From: Hydrogenophaga sp.
Lineage (GTDB): Bacteria > Pseudomonadota > Gammaproteobacteria > Burkholderiales > Burkholderiaceae_C
Assembly: GCA_020048405.1 (NCBI GenBank)
Contig: JAIFMP010000022.1
Location: 1 to 49,686 of the forward strand
Length of the DNA stretch: 49,686 nucleotides
Direction: 5' to 3'
A model generated the notes under the pieces. The model searched no databases. It saw only the letters and a program-made list of their open reading frames with translations, and was not told the DNA's origin. The translations under genes were made by a program, and so were the position numbers. Shown piece after piece: positions 16,327 to 24,473 of the stretch (the first letter of the stretch is position 1; every line of letters begins with the position of its first letter).

Positions 16327-16998
16327 ATGCAAACGTCGATGGTCATTTCAGCCTTGGTGATGGGTTTGGTGGGGGGGCCTCACTGTGTCGCCATGTGTGG
16401 TGCGGCTTGTGCTGGGATTTCGCGTGCGGCCGGTACACATGGCACGAAAGCGTTGTGGACATTCCAACTGAGCCGAATGGTCGGTTATGGCCTGATGGGG
16501 GCGTTTGCCGCGGGGTCTGTTCAAGGCCTGGCCTGGTTCGGTGCCAACACCGGAGTCCTCCGTCCATTCTGGACCATGCTGCACGTTGCTGCGTTTGTTC
16601 TAGGGCTTGCGCTGCTCTGGATGGCTCGCCAGCCTGCCTGGGTGGACGACTGGTCTCAACGCGTTTGGCGCAAAGCCAAGCCTGTCATCGCAAGCATGGG
16701 CAAAAAGGCACCCGTCGTTCTGGGCGTGGGTTGGGCTTTGATGCCGTGCGGTTTGCTGTATTCGGCATTGTTGGTGGCGTCCCTGTCAGCCAGTGCTTTT
16801 GACGGGTTCGTCATCATGGTTGCTTTTGCTGCCGGAACATCTGTTGCCTTGACGGCTGGCCCGTGGCTGCTCTTGCGTGTCAGGGGAGGGCAGTCAGGCG
16901 GGTTGGCCATCAGGCTCGCGGGATTGGCGTTGGCAGCCACATCTGGCTGGGCTTTGTGGATGGGGGTGACCCAGCCCACTGGTCTGTGGTGCATGTGA
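16327..16998 (+). CDS. TauE/SafE (UreH_2)-type membrane protein of the cbb3 region
   Basis: A 223-residue polytopic protein with about six helices. GGPHCVAMCGAACAG near the N-terminus and WALMPCGLLYSAL in the middle are paired Cys-containing membrane motifs typical of the sulfite-exporter TauE/SafE-like group often found beside cbb3 genes. Conserved cysteines in helices suggest metal or thiol transport, but the substrate is unknown. It follows hemN after 77 bases on the same strand. Confidence 0.82.
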   Translation: MQTSMVISALVMGLVGGPHCVAMCGAACAGISRAAGTHGTKALWTFQLSRMVGYGLMGAFAAGSVQGLAWFGANTGVLRPFWTMLHVAAFVLGLALLWMARQPAWVDDWSQRVWRKAKPVIASMGKKAPVVLGVGWALMPCGLLYSALLVASLSASAFDGFVIMVAFAAGTSVALTAGPWLLLRVRGGQSGGLAIRLAGLALAATSGWALWMGVTQPTGLWCM

Positions 16999-17019
16999 CC
17001 ATGGGCCGCCGGTGCACAC

Positions 17020-17946
17020 TTACCGTTTGCTGGGTAGCGTCGCCAGGACCACACCAGCCAGTGCAATGCCAAACGCCACCAGTTGCATGCCGCTGATGGT
17101 TTCGCCCAGAAAAATCACCCCAGTCAGGGCGGCACTCACCGGCAGCATCACAGTGAACAGCCCCGCCTGGCTCGCCGGCACGGTTTTCAGCCCGGTCATC
17201 CACAGCCACACCGTCCAGACACTGGCTGCCAAACCGTAAAACACCAGCAACCCCCAGAGGTTCAGGGGCACAGCGCTGAAATCGAACTGCAAAGAAAACC
17301 AGAAACCCAGCGGCGTCACAAGCGCGAAGCCCCAGAGGTTGATAAGGGCTGAGATGCGCTTGGGGCCGAGTCCCTCCGTCAGTCGTTTTCCGATCACGGC
17401 ATAAGCCGCTTCGCAGATGACGGCGGCAAATATCAGCAAATTTCCCATCCACAAAGAAAAAGTATCAATATCAGACCCTGACGCCTGTCCATATTGAGTC
17501 GGTTGCTCTGTTTTTGATGCAGAGTAAAGGGCAATGCCTGCCGCTGCGCATGCGATGCCAGCCCAGCTGCGCCAGGCTACTTTTTCGCGCAGAAAAGCCC
17601 AGCTCATCACAGCCACAACGGCTGGGATGGCAGACATGATGATCCCGGCAGCCACGGCAGTTGTCAGACGCATGCCATACAACATGCAGATCGAAAACAG
17701 GAAGTTGCCCAGGAACGACTCAAGGAAGATCAGTTGCTTGGTCTTTCGGGACATGGGCGGTTCGTCGTCTGGCTTCCTGATCCAGCCAGACATCGCCACG
17801 GCCCCGATGAAAAACCGCAGCCAGGCCAGCACAAACACAGGAAACGCAGCCAGCAGCGGCTTGGACAGGGCAACGTAGCTTCCCACCAGGGCCATGCTGC
17901 CAGCCAGGGCCATGAAGGCCATCCAGCGGTGTTGCGGAGTGTTCAT
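17020..17946 (-). CDS. EamA/DMT-superfamily transporter
   Basis: A 308-residue inner-membrane protein with ten predicted helices in two EamA repeats (about residues 5-135 and 160-300). Typical features are RFFIGAVAMSGW in the first half and GLKTVPASQAGLFTVMLPV and FLGETISGMQLVAFGIAL in the second. Members export amino acids, nucleotides or other metabolites, and the substrate here cannot be predicted. The start may be ATG 17946 or ATG 17952, two codons apart. It is convergent with the TauE-like gene. Confidence 0.88.
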   Translation of the reverse strand: MNTPQHRWMAFMALAGSMALVGSYVALSKPLLAAFPVFVLAWLRFFIGAVAMSGWIRKPDDEPPMSRKTKQLIFLESFLGNFLFSICMLYGMRLTTAVAAGIIMSAIPAVVAVMSWAFLREKVAWRSWAGIACAAAGIALYSASKTEQPTQYGQASGSDIDTFSLWMGNLLIFAAVICEAAYAVIGKRLTEGLGPKRISALINLWGFALVTPLGFWFSLQFDFSAVPLNLWGLLVFYGLAASVWTVWLWMTGLKTVPASQAGLFTVMLPVSAALTGVIFLGETISGMQLVAFGIALAGVVLATLPSKR

Positions 17947-18099
17947 TTCCATGCGCTTTTCATATTGCAAAAACAAGAATCTTCATTGTGGAAGGTGCGG
18001 ACTGATTTTTCGGTTGATGTCTTCACTTTGGACTGTTATTTATTTCGCAATGCGGGATTTGTCGAAAAAGCGTATGTTTTTAAACGGAAAAAATTTATT

Positions 18100-18141
18100 C
18101 TTATATAAGACATAAGATTTGTCTTTGGTCTTCTATAAGAC
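18100..18141 (+). promoter_or_regulatory. AAGAC/GTCTT repeat cluster in the aceA promoter region
   Basis: Four copies of the pentamer lie as AAGAC (18107), GTCTT (18121), GTCTT (18128) and AAGAC (18137). They form two inverted repeats, AAGACA-N7-TGTCTT and GTCTT-N4-AAGAC. TATAAGAC recurs exactly 30 bp apart (18104, 18134), and CTTATATAAG (18100-18109) is itself a palindrome. The cluster is 64-105 bases before aceA in an AT-rich 258-base gap. A regulator-binding region is likely; the protein is unknown. Confidence 0.55.
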
Positions 18142-18204
18142 TTACACTAGGCCTATGGTTGCAAGCAGCAACAGTCCTTTGTTCAACCCTTCAGGAGTGC
18201 TCTC

Positions 18205-19521
18205 ATGACACAACAAACCCGCGAACAGCAAATTGCCGCCTTGGAAAAAGACTGGGCCGAAAACCCCCGTTGGAAACTGGTGAAGCGCGGTTATACCGCC
18301 GCTGACGTGGTTCGCCTGCGCGGCAGCCTGCAGCCCGAGTACACCTTGGCCAAGAACGGTGCTGAAAAGCTGTGGGCCAAGGTCAACGGCGGTGCCAAGA
18401 AGGGCTACGTCAACGCGTTCGGCGCCATCACCGCCGGTCAAGCCATGCAACAGGCCAAGGCTGGCCTCGAAGCTGTGTACCTGTCTGGCTGGCAAGTGGC
18501 CGCTGACGGCAACACCAGCGAAACCATGTACCCCGACCAGTCGCTGTACGCTTACGACTCGGTGCCCACCATGGTTCGCCGCATCAACAACACATTCAAG
18601 CGTGCAGACGAAATCCAGTGGAGCCGTGGCATCAACCCCGGTGACGAAGGTTTTGTGGACTACTTCCTGCCCATCGTGGCCGATGCAGAAGCCGGTTTCG
18701 GTGGCGTGTTGAACGCCTTCGAACTGATGAAGAACATGATCGCTTCCGGCGCTGCTGGCGTTCACTTCGAAGACCAACTGGCTGCCGTGAAGAAGTGCGG
18801 CCACATGGGCGGCAAGGTGCTGGTGCCCACGCAAGAAGCCATCGAGAAGCTGATTTCTGCCCGTTTCGCTGCTGACGTGATGGGTGTGTCCACCATCGTG
18901 TTGGCCCGTACCGACGCTGAAGCCGCAAACCTGATCACCTCCGACCACGATGCCAACGACAAGCCTTTCCTGACCGGCGAGCGCACACAAGAAGGTTTCT
19001 ACCGCGTCAAGAACGGTCTGGAGCAAGCCATCAGCCGTGGCGTGGCCTACGCCCCCTATGCTGACCTGGTGTGGTGCGAAACTGGCGTGCCAGACATCGG
19101 CTTTGCCCGCGAATTTGCACAGGCTGTGCACGCTGCATGCCCAGGCAAACTGCTGTCCTACAACTGCTCGCCTTCCTTCAACTGGAAGAAAAACCTTAAC
19201 GACAGCCAGATCGCTTCCTTCCAGGAAGACCTGTCCGCACTGGGCTACAAGTACCAGTTCATCACGCTGGCCGGTATCCACATCAACTGGTTCAACACCT
19301 TCCAGTTTGCCCACGCATACGCCAACGGCGAAGGCATGAAGCATTACACCAACATGGTGCAAGAGCCTGAGTTCGCCGCACGTGACAAGGGTTACACCTT
19401 CGTGTCGCACCAGCAAGAAGTGGGCGCAGGCTACTTCGACGACGTGACCACCGTGATCCAGGGCGGTTCTTCCAGCGTGAAGGCCCTCACCGGTTCCACC
19501 GAAGAAGAGCAGTTCCACTGA
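18205..19521 (+). CDS. aceA: Isocitrate lyase
   Basis: Cleaves isocitrate to succinate and glyoxylate, the first step of the glyoxylate shunt needed for growth on acetate and other C2 sources. The 438-residue protein contains the catalytic signature [14 protein letters not shown], the metal-binding region [12 protein letters not shown] and the C-terminal SHQQEVG with [10 protein letters not shown]. It is monocistronic, with a repeat-rich promoter region and an intrinsic terminator behind it. It would replenish the cycle when malonate-derived or PHA-derived acetyl-CoA is used. Confidence 0.97.
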   Translation: MTQQTREQQIAALEKDWAENPRWKLVKRGYTAADVVRLRGSLQPEYTLAKNGAEKLWAKVNGGAKKGYVNAFGAITAGQAMQQAKAGLEAVYLSGWQVAADGNTSETMYPDQSLYAYDSVPTMVRRINNTFKRADEIQWSRGINPGDEGFVDYFLPIVADAEAGFGGVLNAFELMKNMIASGAAGVHFEDQLAAVKKCGHMGGKVLVPTQEAIEKLISARFAADVMGVSTIVLARTDAEAANLITSDHDANDKPFLTGERTQEGFYRVKNGLEQAISRGVAYAPYADLVWCETGVPDIGFAREFAQAVHAACPGKLLSYNCSPSFNWKKNLNDSQIASFQEDLSALGYKYQFITLAGIHINWFNTFQFAHAYANGEGMKHYTNMVQEPEFAARDKGYTFVSHQQEVGAGYFDDVTTVIQGGSSSVKALTGSTEEEQFH

Positions 19522-19561
19522 TCTTCATGCGCCGGAGACGGCGCTTGGAGTCACTCCGGAA

Positions 19562-19586
19562 GGCCACCCTCATCGGTGGCCTTTTT
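19562..19586 (+). terminator. Intrinsic terminator after aceA
   Basis: GGCCACC (19562-19568) pairs with GGTGGCC (19575-19581), loop of six bases, followed by TTTTT. Confidence 0.92.
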
Positions 19587-19604
19587 CATGGGAATATTTG
19601 AAAC

Positions 19605-19665
19605 AAATAGGGTCCTGGCGCTTGATGCTATTGATGTGAGTGCTATTGAATTTGGTTGTTTTTTA
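19605..19665. repeat. Degenerate dispersed repeat of Comamonadaceae type
   Basis: Contains AATAGGGTCCTGGCGCTTGA, then a TA-rich stretch ending in GGTTG. The GCGCTTGATG core and AT-rich flanks resemble the repeats at 36483, 43198 and 47192. The gene-free stretch 19522-19989 holds, in order, the aceA terminator, this repeat, a weak promoter-like TAAAAT at 19768 and the thrS attenuator. Confidence 0.45.
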
Positions 19666-19819
19666 TTTGTAGCAAACTTGTGAATACAGACAAGCGCTGG
19701 CTGCACTTTTATCGTCAAAATAAAGCGGCGTTTGCGGGCAAGGTCAGGGCGTGTTGGGTTGAGCCTGTAAAATCAGTTCATTGATTCACCCGGACAAGAG
19801 CGAGAAAGGCATCCTGGTT

Positions 19820-19861
19820 ATGACACCGCGAACGACAACGGAGACCCCTTTCGGCCTGTGA
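19820..19861 (+). CDS. Threonine-rich leader peptide upstream of thrS
   Basis: A 13-residue open frame reads MTPRTTTETPFGL, with five threonines, three of them consecutive. A purine-rich GAGAAAGG lies 11-17 bases before the ATG. Three Thr codons (19832-19840) fall within the 5' arm of a 13-bp RNA hairpin, and the stop codon sits in that hairpin's loop, three bases before the 3' arm. This is the arrangement of classical attenuation leader peptides. The peptide itself is expected to have no function beyond sensing charged tRNA-Thr. Confidence 0.8.
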   Translation: MTPRTTTETPFGL

Positions 19862-19936
19862 GGCCGGTTGTTCGCGCGACCACGGTTTGATCTGACTCTC
19901 TCAACCCAGCAGCGCGGACACGTTCCGCGCTTTTTT
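19827..19936 (+). promoter_or_regulatory. Transcription attenuator of thrS: competing 1:2, 2:3 and 3:4 RNA structures
   Basis: Strand 1 (19827-19841) pairs with strand 2 (19864-19876): ten contiguous pairs including one G-U, a two-base bulge, then three more. Strand 2 (19869-19877) can instead pair with 19912-19920 for nine contiguous pairs, again with one G-U, which uses up the 5' arm of the terminator. Strand 3 (19911-19917) with strand 4 (19925-19931) forms the terminator. A ribosome stalled on Thr codons masks strand 1, lets 2:3 form and keeps transcription going into thrS. A ribosome at the stop codon masks strand 2 and allows termination. All pairings were found by reading, not by folding software. 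Confidence 0.8.
19911..19936 (+). terminator. Attenuator terminator 53 bases before thrS
   Basis: AGCGCGG (19911-19917), loop ACACGTT, CCGCGCT (19925-19931), with the T-run 19931-19936. It lies between the leader peptide and the thrS start with no gene ending there, so it makes sense only as a regulatory terminator. Confidence 0.9.
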
Positions 19937-19989
19937 GTTTCTGGCAGGCGCGGGTTGAATTTCACCCTTCAAGCAAAGCATTCCTTTCC

Positions 19990-21897
19990 ATGATTCACAT
20001 CACGCTCCCCGACGGCTCCCAACGCGAGTTTCCAGGCCCCGTCACCGTGGCCGAAGTGGCCGCTTCCATCGGTTCCGGTCTGGCGAAAGCTGCACTGGGC
20101 GGCAAGATCGCAGGCAAAGTGGTGGACACCAGCCACCTGATCACGGCAGACAGTCCGCTGTCCATCGTCACAGCCAAAGATGCCGACGGCCTGGAACTGA
20201 TTCGGCACTCCACCGCCCACTTGTTGGCCTATGCGGTCAAAGAGTTGTTTCCAGACGCCCAGGTCACCATCGGTCCGGTGATCGAACACGGTTTTTTCTA
20301 CGATTTTTCCTATAGGCGCCCCTTCACGCCCGACGACTTGGTGGCCATCGAGAAAAAGATGATTGAGCTGTCCAACAAGGACGAAACCGTGGTGCGCCGG
20401 GTGCTGCCTCGCGACGAAGCCGTGGCGCACTTCAAAGGCATGGGCGAACACTACAAAGCTGAGATCATTGCCAGCATTCCGAGCAACGAGGATGTGAGCC
20501 TGTACCGCGAGGGCGCTTTTGAAGACCTGTGTCGCGGCCCCCACGTGCCCAGCACCGGCAAGCTCAAGCACTTCAAGCTGATGAAAGTGGCCGGGGCCTA
20601 CTGGCGTGGCGACCACCGGAATGAAATGCTGCAGCGCATCTACGGCACGGCCTGGGCCACCAAAGACGAGTTGCAACAGCATCTGACCATGCTGGAAGAG
20701 GCCGAAAAACGCGACCACCGCAAGTTGGGTCGCGAGCTGGATTTGTTCCACATCGACGAGCACTCGCCCGGCACCGTGTTCTGGCATCCCAAAGGCTGGA
20801 CGCTGTGGCAGGAGGTGGAGCAGTACATGCGCCGCGTGTACCGCGACAACGGTTACCAGGAAGTCAAGGGCCCGCAAATTCTGGATCAAAGCCTCTGGGA
20901 GAAAACCGGGCACTGGGACAAATACCGCGAAAACATGTTCGTGACTGAGTCGGAAAAGCGTGATTACGCGCTGAAGCCCATGAATTGCCCGGGCCACATC
21001 ATCATCTTCAAGCAGGGCATCAAGAGTTACCGTGACTTGCCTTTGCGCTTCGGTGAGTTTGGCCAATGCCACCGCAACGAGCCCTCCGGCGGCCTGCACG
21101 GCATCATGCGGGTTCGTGCTTTCACGCAGGACGACGGGCACATCTTTTGTACCGAAGACCAGATTCAAGCCGAGGTAGTGGCTTTCACCACATTGCTGCA
21201 AAAGGTCTATCGCGACTTTGGCTTCACTGACATCATTTACAAGCTGTCAACGAGACCCGACAAGCGCATCGGAACAGAGGAAAGCTGGGATCGTGCGGAG
21301 AATGCGCTGGCCGAGGGTCTGCGGGCATCGAACTGCGATTTCGAGTATTTGCCAGGTGAGGGGGCCTTTTACGGCCCCAAGATCGAATACACCCTGAAAG
21401 ACGCACTGGGCCGTCCATGGCAGTGCGGCACCATCCAGGTCGATCCCAACCTGCCAGAGCGACTGGATGCTGAATTTGTGGGAGAAGACGGTGTGCGTCA
21501 CAGACCCATCATGCTGCACCGTGCCATTGTGGGCAGTTTGGAGCGTTTCATCGGCATCTTGATCGAGCAACATGCGGGTGCGCTGCCGGTCTGGCTGGCA
21601 CCAGTGCAGGTGGATGTGCTCAACATCACTGATTCCCAAGCCGATTACGTGCAGGATGTGGCTAATTTGCTGCGGAATCAAGGGCTTAGGGTGGCGATAG
21701 ACCTTCGCAACGAGAAAATCACGTATAAAATACGGGAGCATTCAATGCAAAAAACGCCGTACATCCTTGTTGCTGGCGACAAGGAGAAAGCAGCTGGAAC
21801 GGTTTCTGTTCGAGCACGCGGCAACAAAGACCTGGGTGTCATGCCCATTGCGGACTTCCTCAAGCTGATCCAACTTGATGTCCAGACGAAAGTCTGA
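19990..21897 (+). CDS. thrS: Threonyl-tRNA synthetase
   Basis: Charges tRNA-Thr. The 635-residue class II synthetase has an N-terminal TGS domain (to about 62), the editing domain beginning [16 protein letters not shown], the catalytic core and a C-terminal anticodon-binding domain (from about 540). Zinc ligands are expected at the Cys of MNCPGHI (about 333), a His near 384 and the His of MLHRAIVGS (about 510). Motif 2 is seen in [15 protein letters not shown]. It is the first gene of a translation operon and is preceded by a threonine-specific attenuator, so its level should follow the charging of tRNA-Thr. E. coli ThrRS uses translational autorepression instead. Confidence 0.98.
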   Translation: MIHITLPDGSQREFPGPVTVAEVAASIGSGLAKAALGGKIAGKVVDTSHLITADSPLSIVTAKDADGLELIRHSTAHLLAYAVKELFPDAQVTIGPVIEHGFFYDFSYRRPFTPDDLVAIEKKMIELSNKDETVVRRVLPRDEAVAHFKGMGEHYKAEIIASIPSNEDVSLYREGAFEDLCRGPHVPSTGKLKHFKLMKVAGAYWRGDHRNEMLQRIYGTAWATKDELQQHLTMLEEAEKRDHRKLGRELDLFHIDEHSPGTVFWHPKGWTLWQEVEQYMRRVYRDNGYQEVKGPQILDQSLWEKTGHWDKYRENMFVTESEKRDYALKPMNCPGHIIIFKQGIKSYRDLPLRFGEFGQCHRNEPSGGLHGIMRVRAFTQDDGHIFCTEDQIQAEVVAFTTLLQKVYRDFGFTDIIYKLSTRPDKRIGTEESWDRAENALAEGLRASNCDFEYLPGEGAFYGPKIEYTLKDALGRPWQCGTIQVDPNLPERLDAEFVGEDGVRHRPIMLHRAIVGSLERFIGILIEQHAGALPVWLAPVQVDVLNITDSQADYVQDVANLLRNQGLRVAIDLRNEKITYKIREHSMQKTPYILVAGDKEKAAGTVSVRARGNKDLGVMPIADFLKLIQLDVQTKV

Positions 21898-21952
21898 ACG
21901 GTTGGTGTTTGTGTGTCCAGTTCACCAGTAAGCATCAAGAAGAGTACTTACC

Positions 21953-22546
21953 ATCGCTACCAATTTTCGAGACCGTCGCCAGCGCGAGGAACGTCAGCAT
22001 CGACTGAACCGCGAGATCATGGCGCCAGAAGTGCGCCTTTCTGGCCCTGAAAATGAGCCTTTGGGCATTGTCAACATAAACGAGGCACTGCGGATGGCAG
22101 GCGAGTTGGATGTTGACTTGGTTGAGATCGCCGCTACCGCCAATCCTCCTGTGTGCAGGTTGATGGATTACGGCAAGTTCAAGTACCAAGAGCAAAAGAA
22201 AGCTGCAGAAGCCAAAGCCAAGCAGACGGTCATCGAAATCAAGGAAGTGAAATTCCGGCCTGGAACGGACGATGGTGATTACCACATCAAGATGCGGAAC
22301 ATCAGGCGGTTCCTGGGGGACGGCGACAAGTGCAAGATCACGCTCCGTTTTCGTGGGCGTGAAATCACACATCAGGAAATCGGTTTGGCTCTGTTGCAGC
22401 GTATTCGCGACGAGTTGGCCGATCTGATCGTGGTGGAACAGTTTCCCAAATTGGAAGGTCGTCAGATGATCATGATGATCGCGCCAGGGCGAAAAAAGCC
22501 GGGTGCCGTCATGAAGTCAGCTGATGGTGTGGTGACACCCGTTTAA
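21953..22546 (+). CDS. infC: Translation initiation factor IF-3, probable AUC start
   Basis: Binds the 30S subunit and checks start codons. The 197-residue protein begins [21 protein letters not shown] after the initiator and carries [10 protein letters not shown] and MRNIRRFL. No ATG, GTG or TTG lies between the in-frame stop at 21929-21931 and the conserved N-terminus, so ATC at 21953 is the only sensible start. ATG 22019 would cut 22 conserved residues. A non-AUG start is the known basis of infC autoregulation in E. coli (AUU), since IF-3 rejects such codons. Confidence 0.93.
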   Translation: MATNFRDRRQREERQHRLNREIMAPEVRLSGPENEPLGIVNINEALRMAGELDVDLVEIAATANPPVCRLMDYGKFKYQEQKKAAEAKAKQTVIEIKEVKFRPGTDDGDYHIKMRNIRRFLGDGDKCKITLRFRGREITHQEIGLALLQRIRDELADLIVVEQFPKLEGRQMIMMIAPGRKKPGAVMKSADGVVTPV

Positions 22547-22565
22547 GTCGGGTGCACAAAGATTT

Positions 22566-22636
22566 CGCAACAAGTTGGTTGCTTGTTGCGGGAGTGCCGG
22601 CAGCGTAAGTTGTCGGCATTGCAGACTCAGGTCTGC
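22566..22636 (+). promoter_or_regulatory. Three consecutive hairpins in the rpmI-rplT leader
   Basis: In the 167-base gap after infC: CGCAACAAG (22566) with CTTGTTGCG (22582-22590), a 9-bp stem; TGCCGGCA with TGTCGGCA a few bases on; and GCAGAC-TCAG-GTCTGC (22621-22636). None is followed by a T-run, so they are not terminators. L20 is known to control its operon through leader RNA in other bacteria. These stems are candidates for such a site. Confidence 0.5.
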
Positions 22637-22713
22637 ACAAAAAGTGGCTCGGGGCCAACAAGTCTGCGTCAGGTTCGCGGCGCCTCACGAGCACAAATCA
22701 ATAGGAGCATTCA

Positions 22714-22917
22714 ATGCCCAAAATGAAAACCAAGAGCGGTGCGAAAAAACGCTTCCGCGTTCGTCCTGGTGGTTCGGTGAAGCGTGGTCAGGCTTTCAAG
22801 CGCCACATTCTGACGAAGAAGACCACTAAAAACAAACGCCATTTGCGCGGTGCAGTTGCAGTTCATGAGACCAACATGGGTCACATGGCGCAAATGTTGC
22901 CCGGCATGGGTATTTGA
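22714..22917 (+). CDS. rpmI: 50S ribosomal protein L35
   Basis: A 67-residue basic protein ([20 protein letters not shown]) of normal L35 length, with the C-terminal [12 protein letters not shown] segment. It is preceded by an AGGAG site and followed after 24 bases by rplT, the usual pair. Confidence 0.97.
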   Translation: MPKMKTKSGAKKRFRVRPGGSVKRGQAFKRHILTKKTTKNKRHLRGAVAVHETNMGHMAQMLPGMGI

Positions 22918-22941
22918 TCAACGACGAACAAGGAGTAACAC

Positions 22942-23301
22942 ATGCCTCGCGTCAAACGTGGTGTAACGGCTCGCGCCCGCCACAAAAAAGTTCTTGCCCT
23001 TGCCAAAGGTTTCCGCGGTCGCCGTGGCAATGTCTTCCGCATCGCCAAACAGGCGGTGATGAAGGCCGGTCAGTATGCGTACCGTGACCGTCGCAACCGC
23101 AAACGCGTGTTCCGTCAGTTGTGGATCGCGCGTATCAACGCCGGTGCCCGTGAACTCGGTATGACCTATAGCCAGTTTGCCAATGGCCTGAAAAAGGCCG
23201 CTATCGAAATCGACCGTAAAGTGCTGGCAGATCTGGCTGTGCACGACAAGGCCGCTTTTGCAAGCATCGTCGAGCAAGTCAAGACCAAGTTGGCTGCCTG
23301 A
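22942..23301 (+). CDS. rplT: 50S ribosomal protein L20
   Basis: A 119-residue basic protein starting [18 protein letters not shown] and containing [18 protein letters not shown], typical of L20, which is needed for early 50S assembly. The AAGGAG site is strong. L20 often represses its own operon by binding leader RNA. Confidence 0.98.
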   Translation: MPRVKRGVTARARHKKVLALAKGFRGRRGNVFRIAKQAVMKAGQYAYRDRRNRKRVFRQLWIARINAGARELGMTYSQFANGLKKAAIEIDRKVLADLAVHDKAAFASIVEQVKTKLAA

Positions 23302-23314
23302 TAATGGTTGGCAT

Positions 23315-23386
23315 CTGTGGCTGATTCAGCCACAGTGCGAGCACCTGAAACAAGGGCTGGGGTCTTCACGGGCACTGGCCCTTTTT
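23315..23386 (+). terminator. Hairpin plus T-run in the rplT-pheS gap (partial terminator)
   Basis: CTGTGGCTG-ATT-CAGCCACAG (23315-23335) is a perfect 9-bp stem. It is followed by AAGGGC (23352) pairing with GCCCTT (23378-23383) around a 20-base loop and a T-run at 23382-23386. It may reduce read-through into pheST. No Phe-rich leader peptide like E. coli PheM is present in the gap. Confidence 0.6.
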
Positions 23387-23402
23387 CATTGATTGAGATG
23401 TT

Positions 23403-24455
23403 ATGAACGAGCTGGACTCTCTGGTTGTGGCTGCTCAGGCCGAATTCTCAGGAGCGCGTACCCCCGCTGATCTTGAGAATGCCAAAGCCTTGTTTTTGGG
23501 CAAGGCCGGGAAAATCACCGAACTGATGAAGGGCTTGGCTGCCCTGCCGGTGGATCAAAAAAAGACGCGCGGAGCTTCCATCAATGAAGCCAAACAGGCC
23601 ATAGAAGTGGCTCTTGTCGAGCGTCGTCAGGCGCTGGCTGACGCAGAGTTGGCAGTTCAACTCAAAGCCGAAGCTCTTGATGTGTCGTTGCCCGGTCGGC
23701 GGGTGCCTACTGGGGGGCTCCATCCAGTCAGCCTGACGCTGGAGCGGATCGAAGGCATCTTTGGTTCAATGGGTTTCGAGGTGGCGCAAGGGCCAGAGAT
23801 TGAAACAGATTGGTTCAATTTCACGGCACTCAACACGCCGGAGGATCACCCAGCGCGCTCGATGCACGACACCTTCTACGTCAAAGGCGGTTCGAGCGAC
23901 GCCCCATTGCTCCTGCGCACACATACCAGCCCCATGCAGATCAGGCACGCCGTGCAGCATGTCAAACGGTACCGCGCGAGCCTGGATGCGGATATGGGTA
24001 TGCCTGAAATTCGGGTCATCGCTCCAGGCAGGACTTACCGCGTGGACAGCGATGCGACGCACTCTCCGATGTTCCACCAATGCGAAGGCTTGTGGATCGG
24101 TGAGGCCGTTAGCTTCAAAGACCTAAAAGTGGTATTCACCGATTTTTGCCGCACTTTTTTTGAAAGTGAAGACCTCGTCTTGCGGTTCCGCCCGAGCTTT
24201 TTTCCGTTTACGGAGCCCAGTGCCGAGGTGGACATCCAGTTCCAAAGTGGTCCTTTGTCCGGTCGATGGCTGGAGGTGGCTGGTTCAGGGCAGGTGCACC
24301 CCAACGTGGTGCGCAACATGGGACTGGACCCAGAAAAATACATCGGATTTGCCTTTGGCATGGGGCCAGACAGGTTGACGATGCTCAGGTATGGCGTGAA
24401 TGATTTGCGGCTGTTTTTTGACGGCGATCTCCGTTTTTTGAGTCAGTTTCAGTAA
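23403..24455 (+). CDS. pheS: Phenylalanyl-tRNA synthetase alpha subunit
   Basis: A 350-residue class II catalytic subunit. It has an N-terminal coiled coil, [21 protein letters not shown] (motif 1 region), [18 protein letters not shown] (motif 2) and [17 protein letters not shown] (motif 3). It forms an alpha2-beta2 enzyme with PheT, which follows 18 bases later. The protein aligns over its full length with betaproteobacterial PheS. Confidence 0.98.
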   Translation: MNELDSLVVAAQAEFSGARTPADLENAKALFLGKAGKITELMKGLAALPVDQKKTRGASINEAKQAIEVALVERRQALADAELAVQLKAEALDVSLPGRRVPTGGLHPVSLTLERIEGIFGSMGFEVAQGPEIETDWFNFTALNTPEDHPARSMHDTFYVKGGSSDAPLLLRTHTSPMQIRHAVQHVKRYRASLDADMGMPEIRVIAPGRTYRVDSDATHSPMFHQCEGLWIGEAVSFKDLKVVFTDFCRTFFESEDLVLRFRPSFFPFTEPSAEVDIQFQSGPLSGRWLEVAGSGQVHPNVVRNMGLDPEKYIGFAFGMGPDRLTMLRYGVNDLRLFFDGDLRFLSQFQ

Positions 24456-24473
24456 CCAGATCGAGTACACACC

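Noticed and set aside
19732-19773. TTGCGG and TAAAAT as a sigma-70 promoter for thrS
   Set aside because: The spacing of 30 bases is far too long. TAAAAT may still be a -10, but no matching -35 was found.
23302-23325. Possible leader peptide for pheS (MVGICG)
   Set aside because: Six codons with no phenylalanine. It cannot sense tRNA-Phe.
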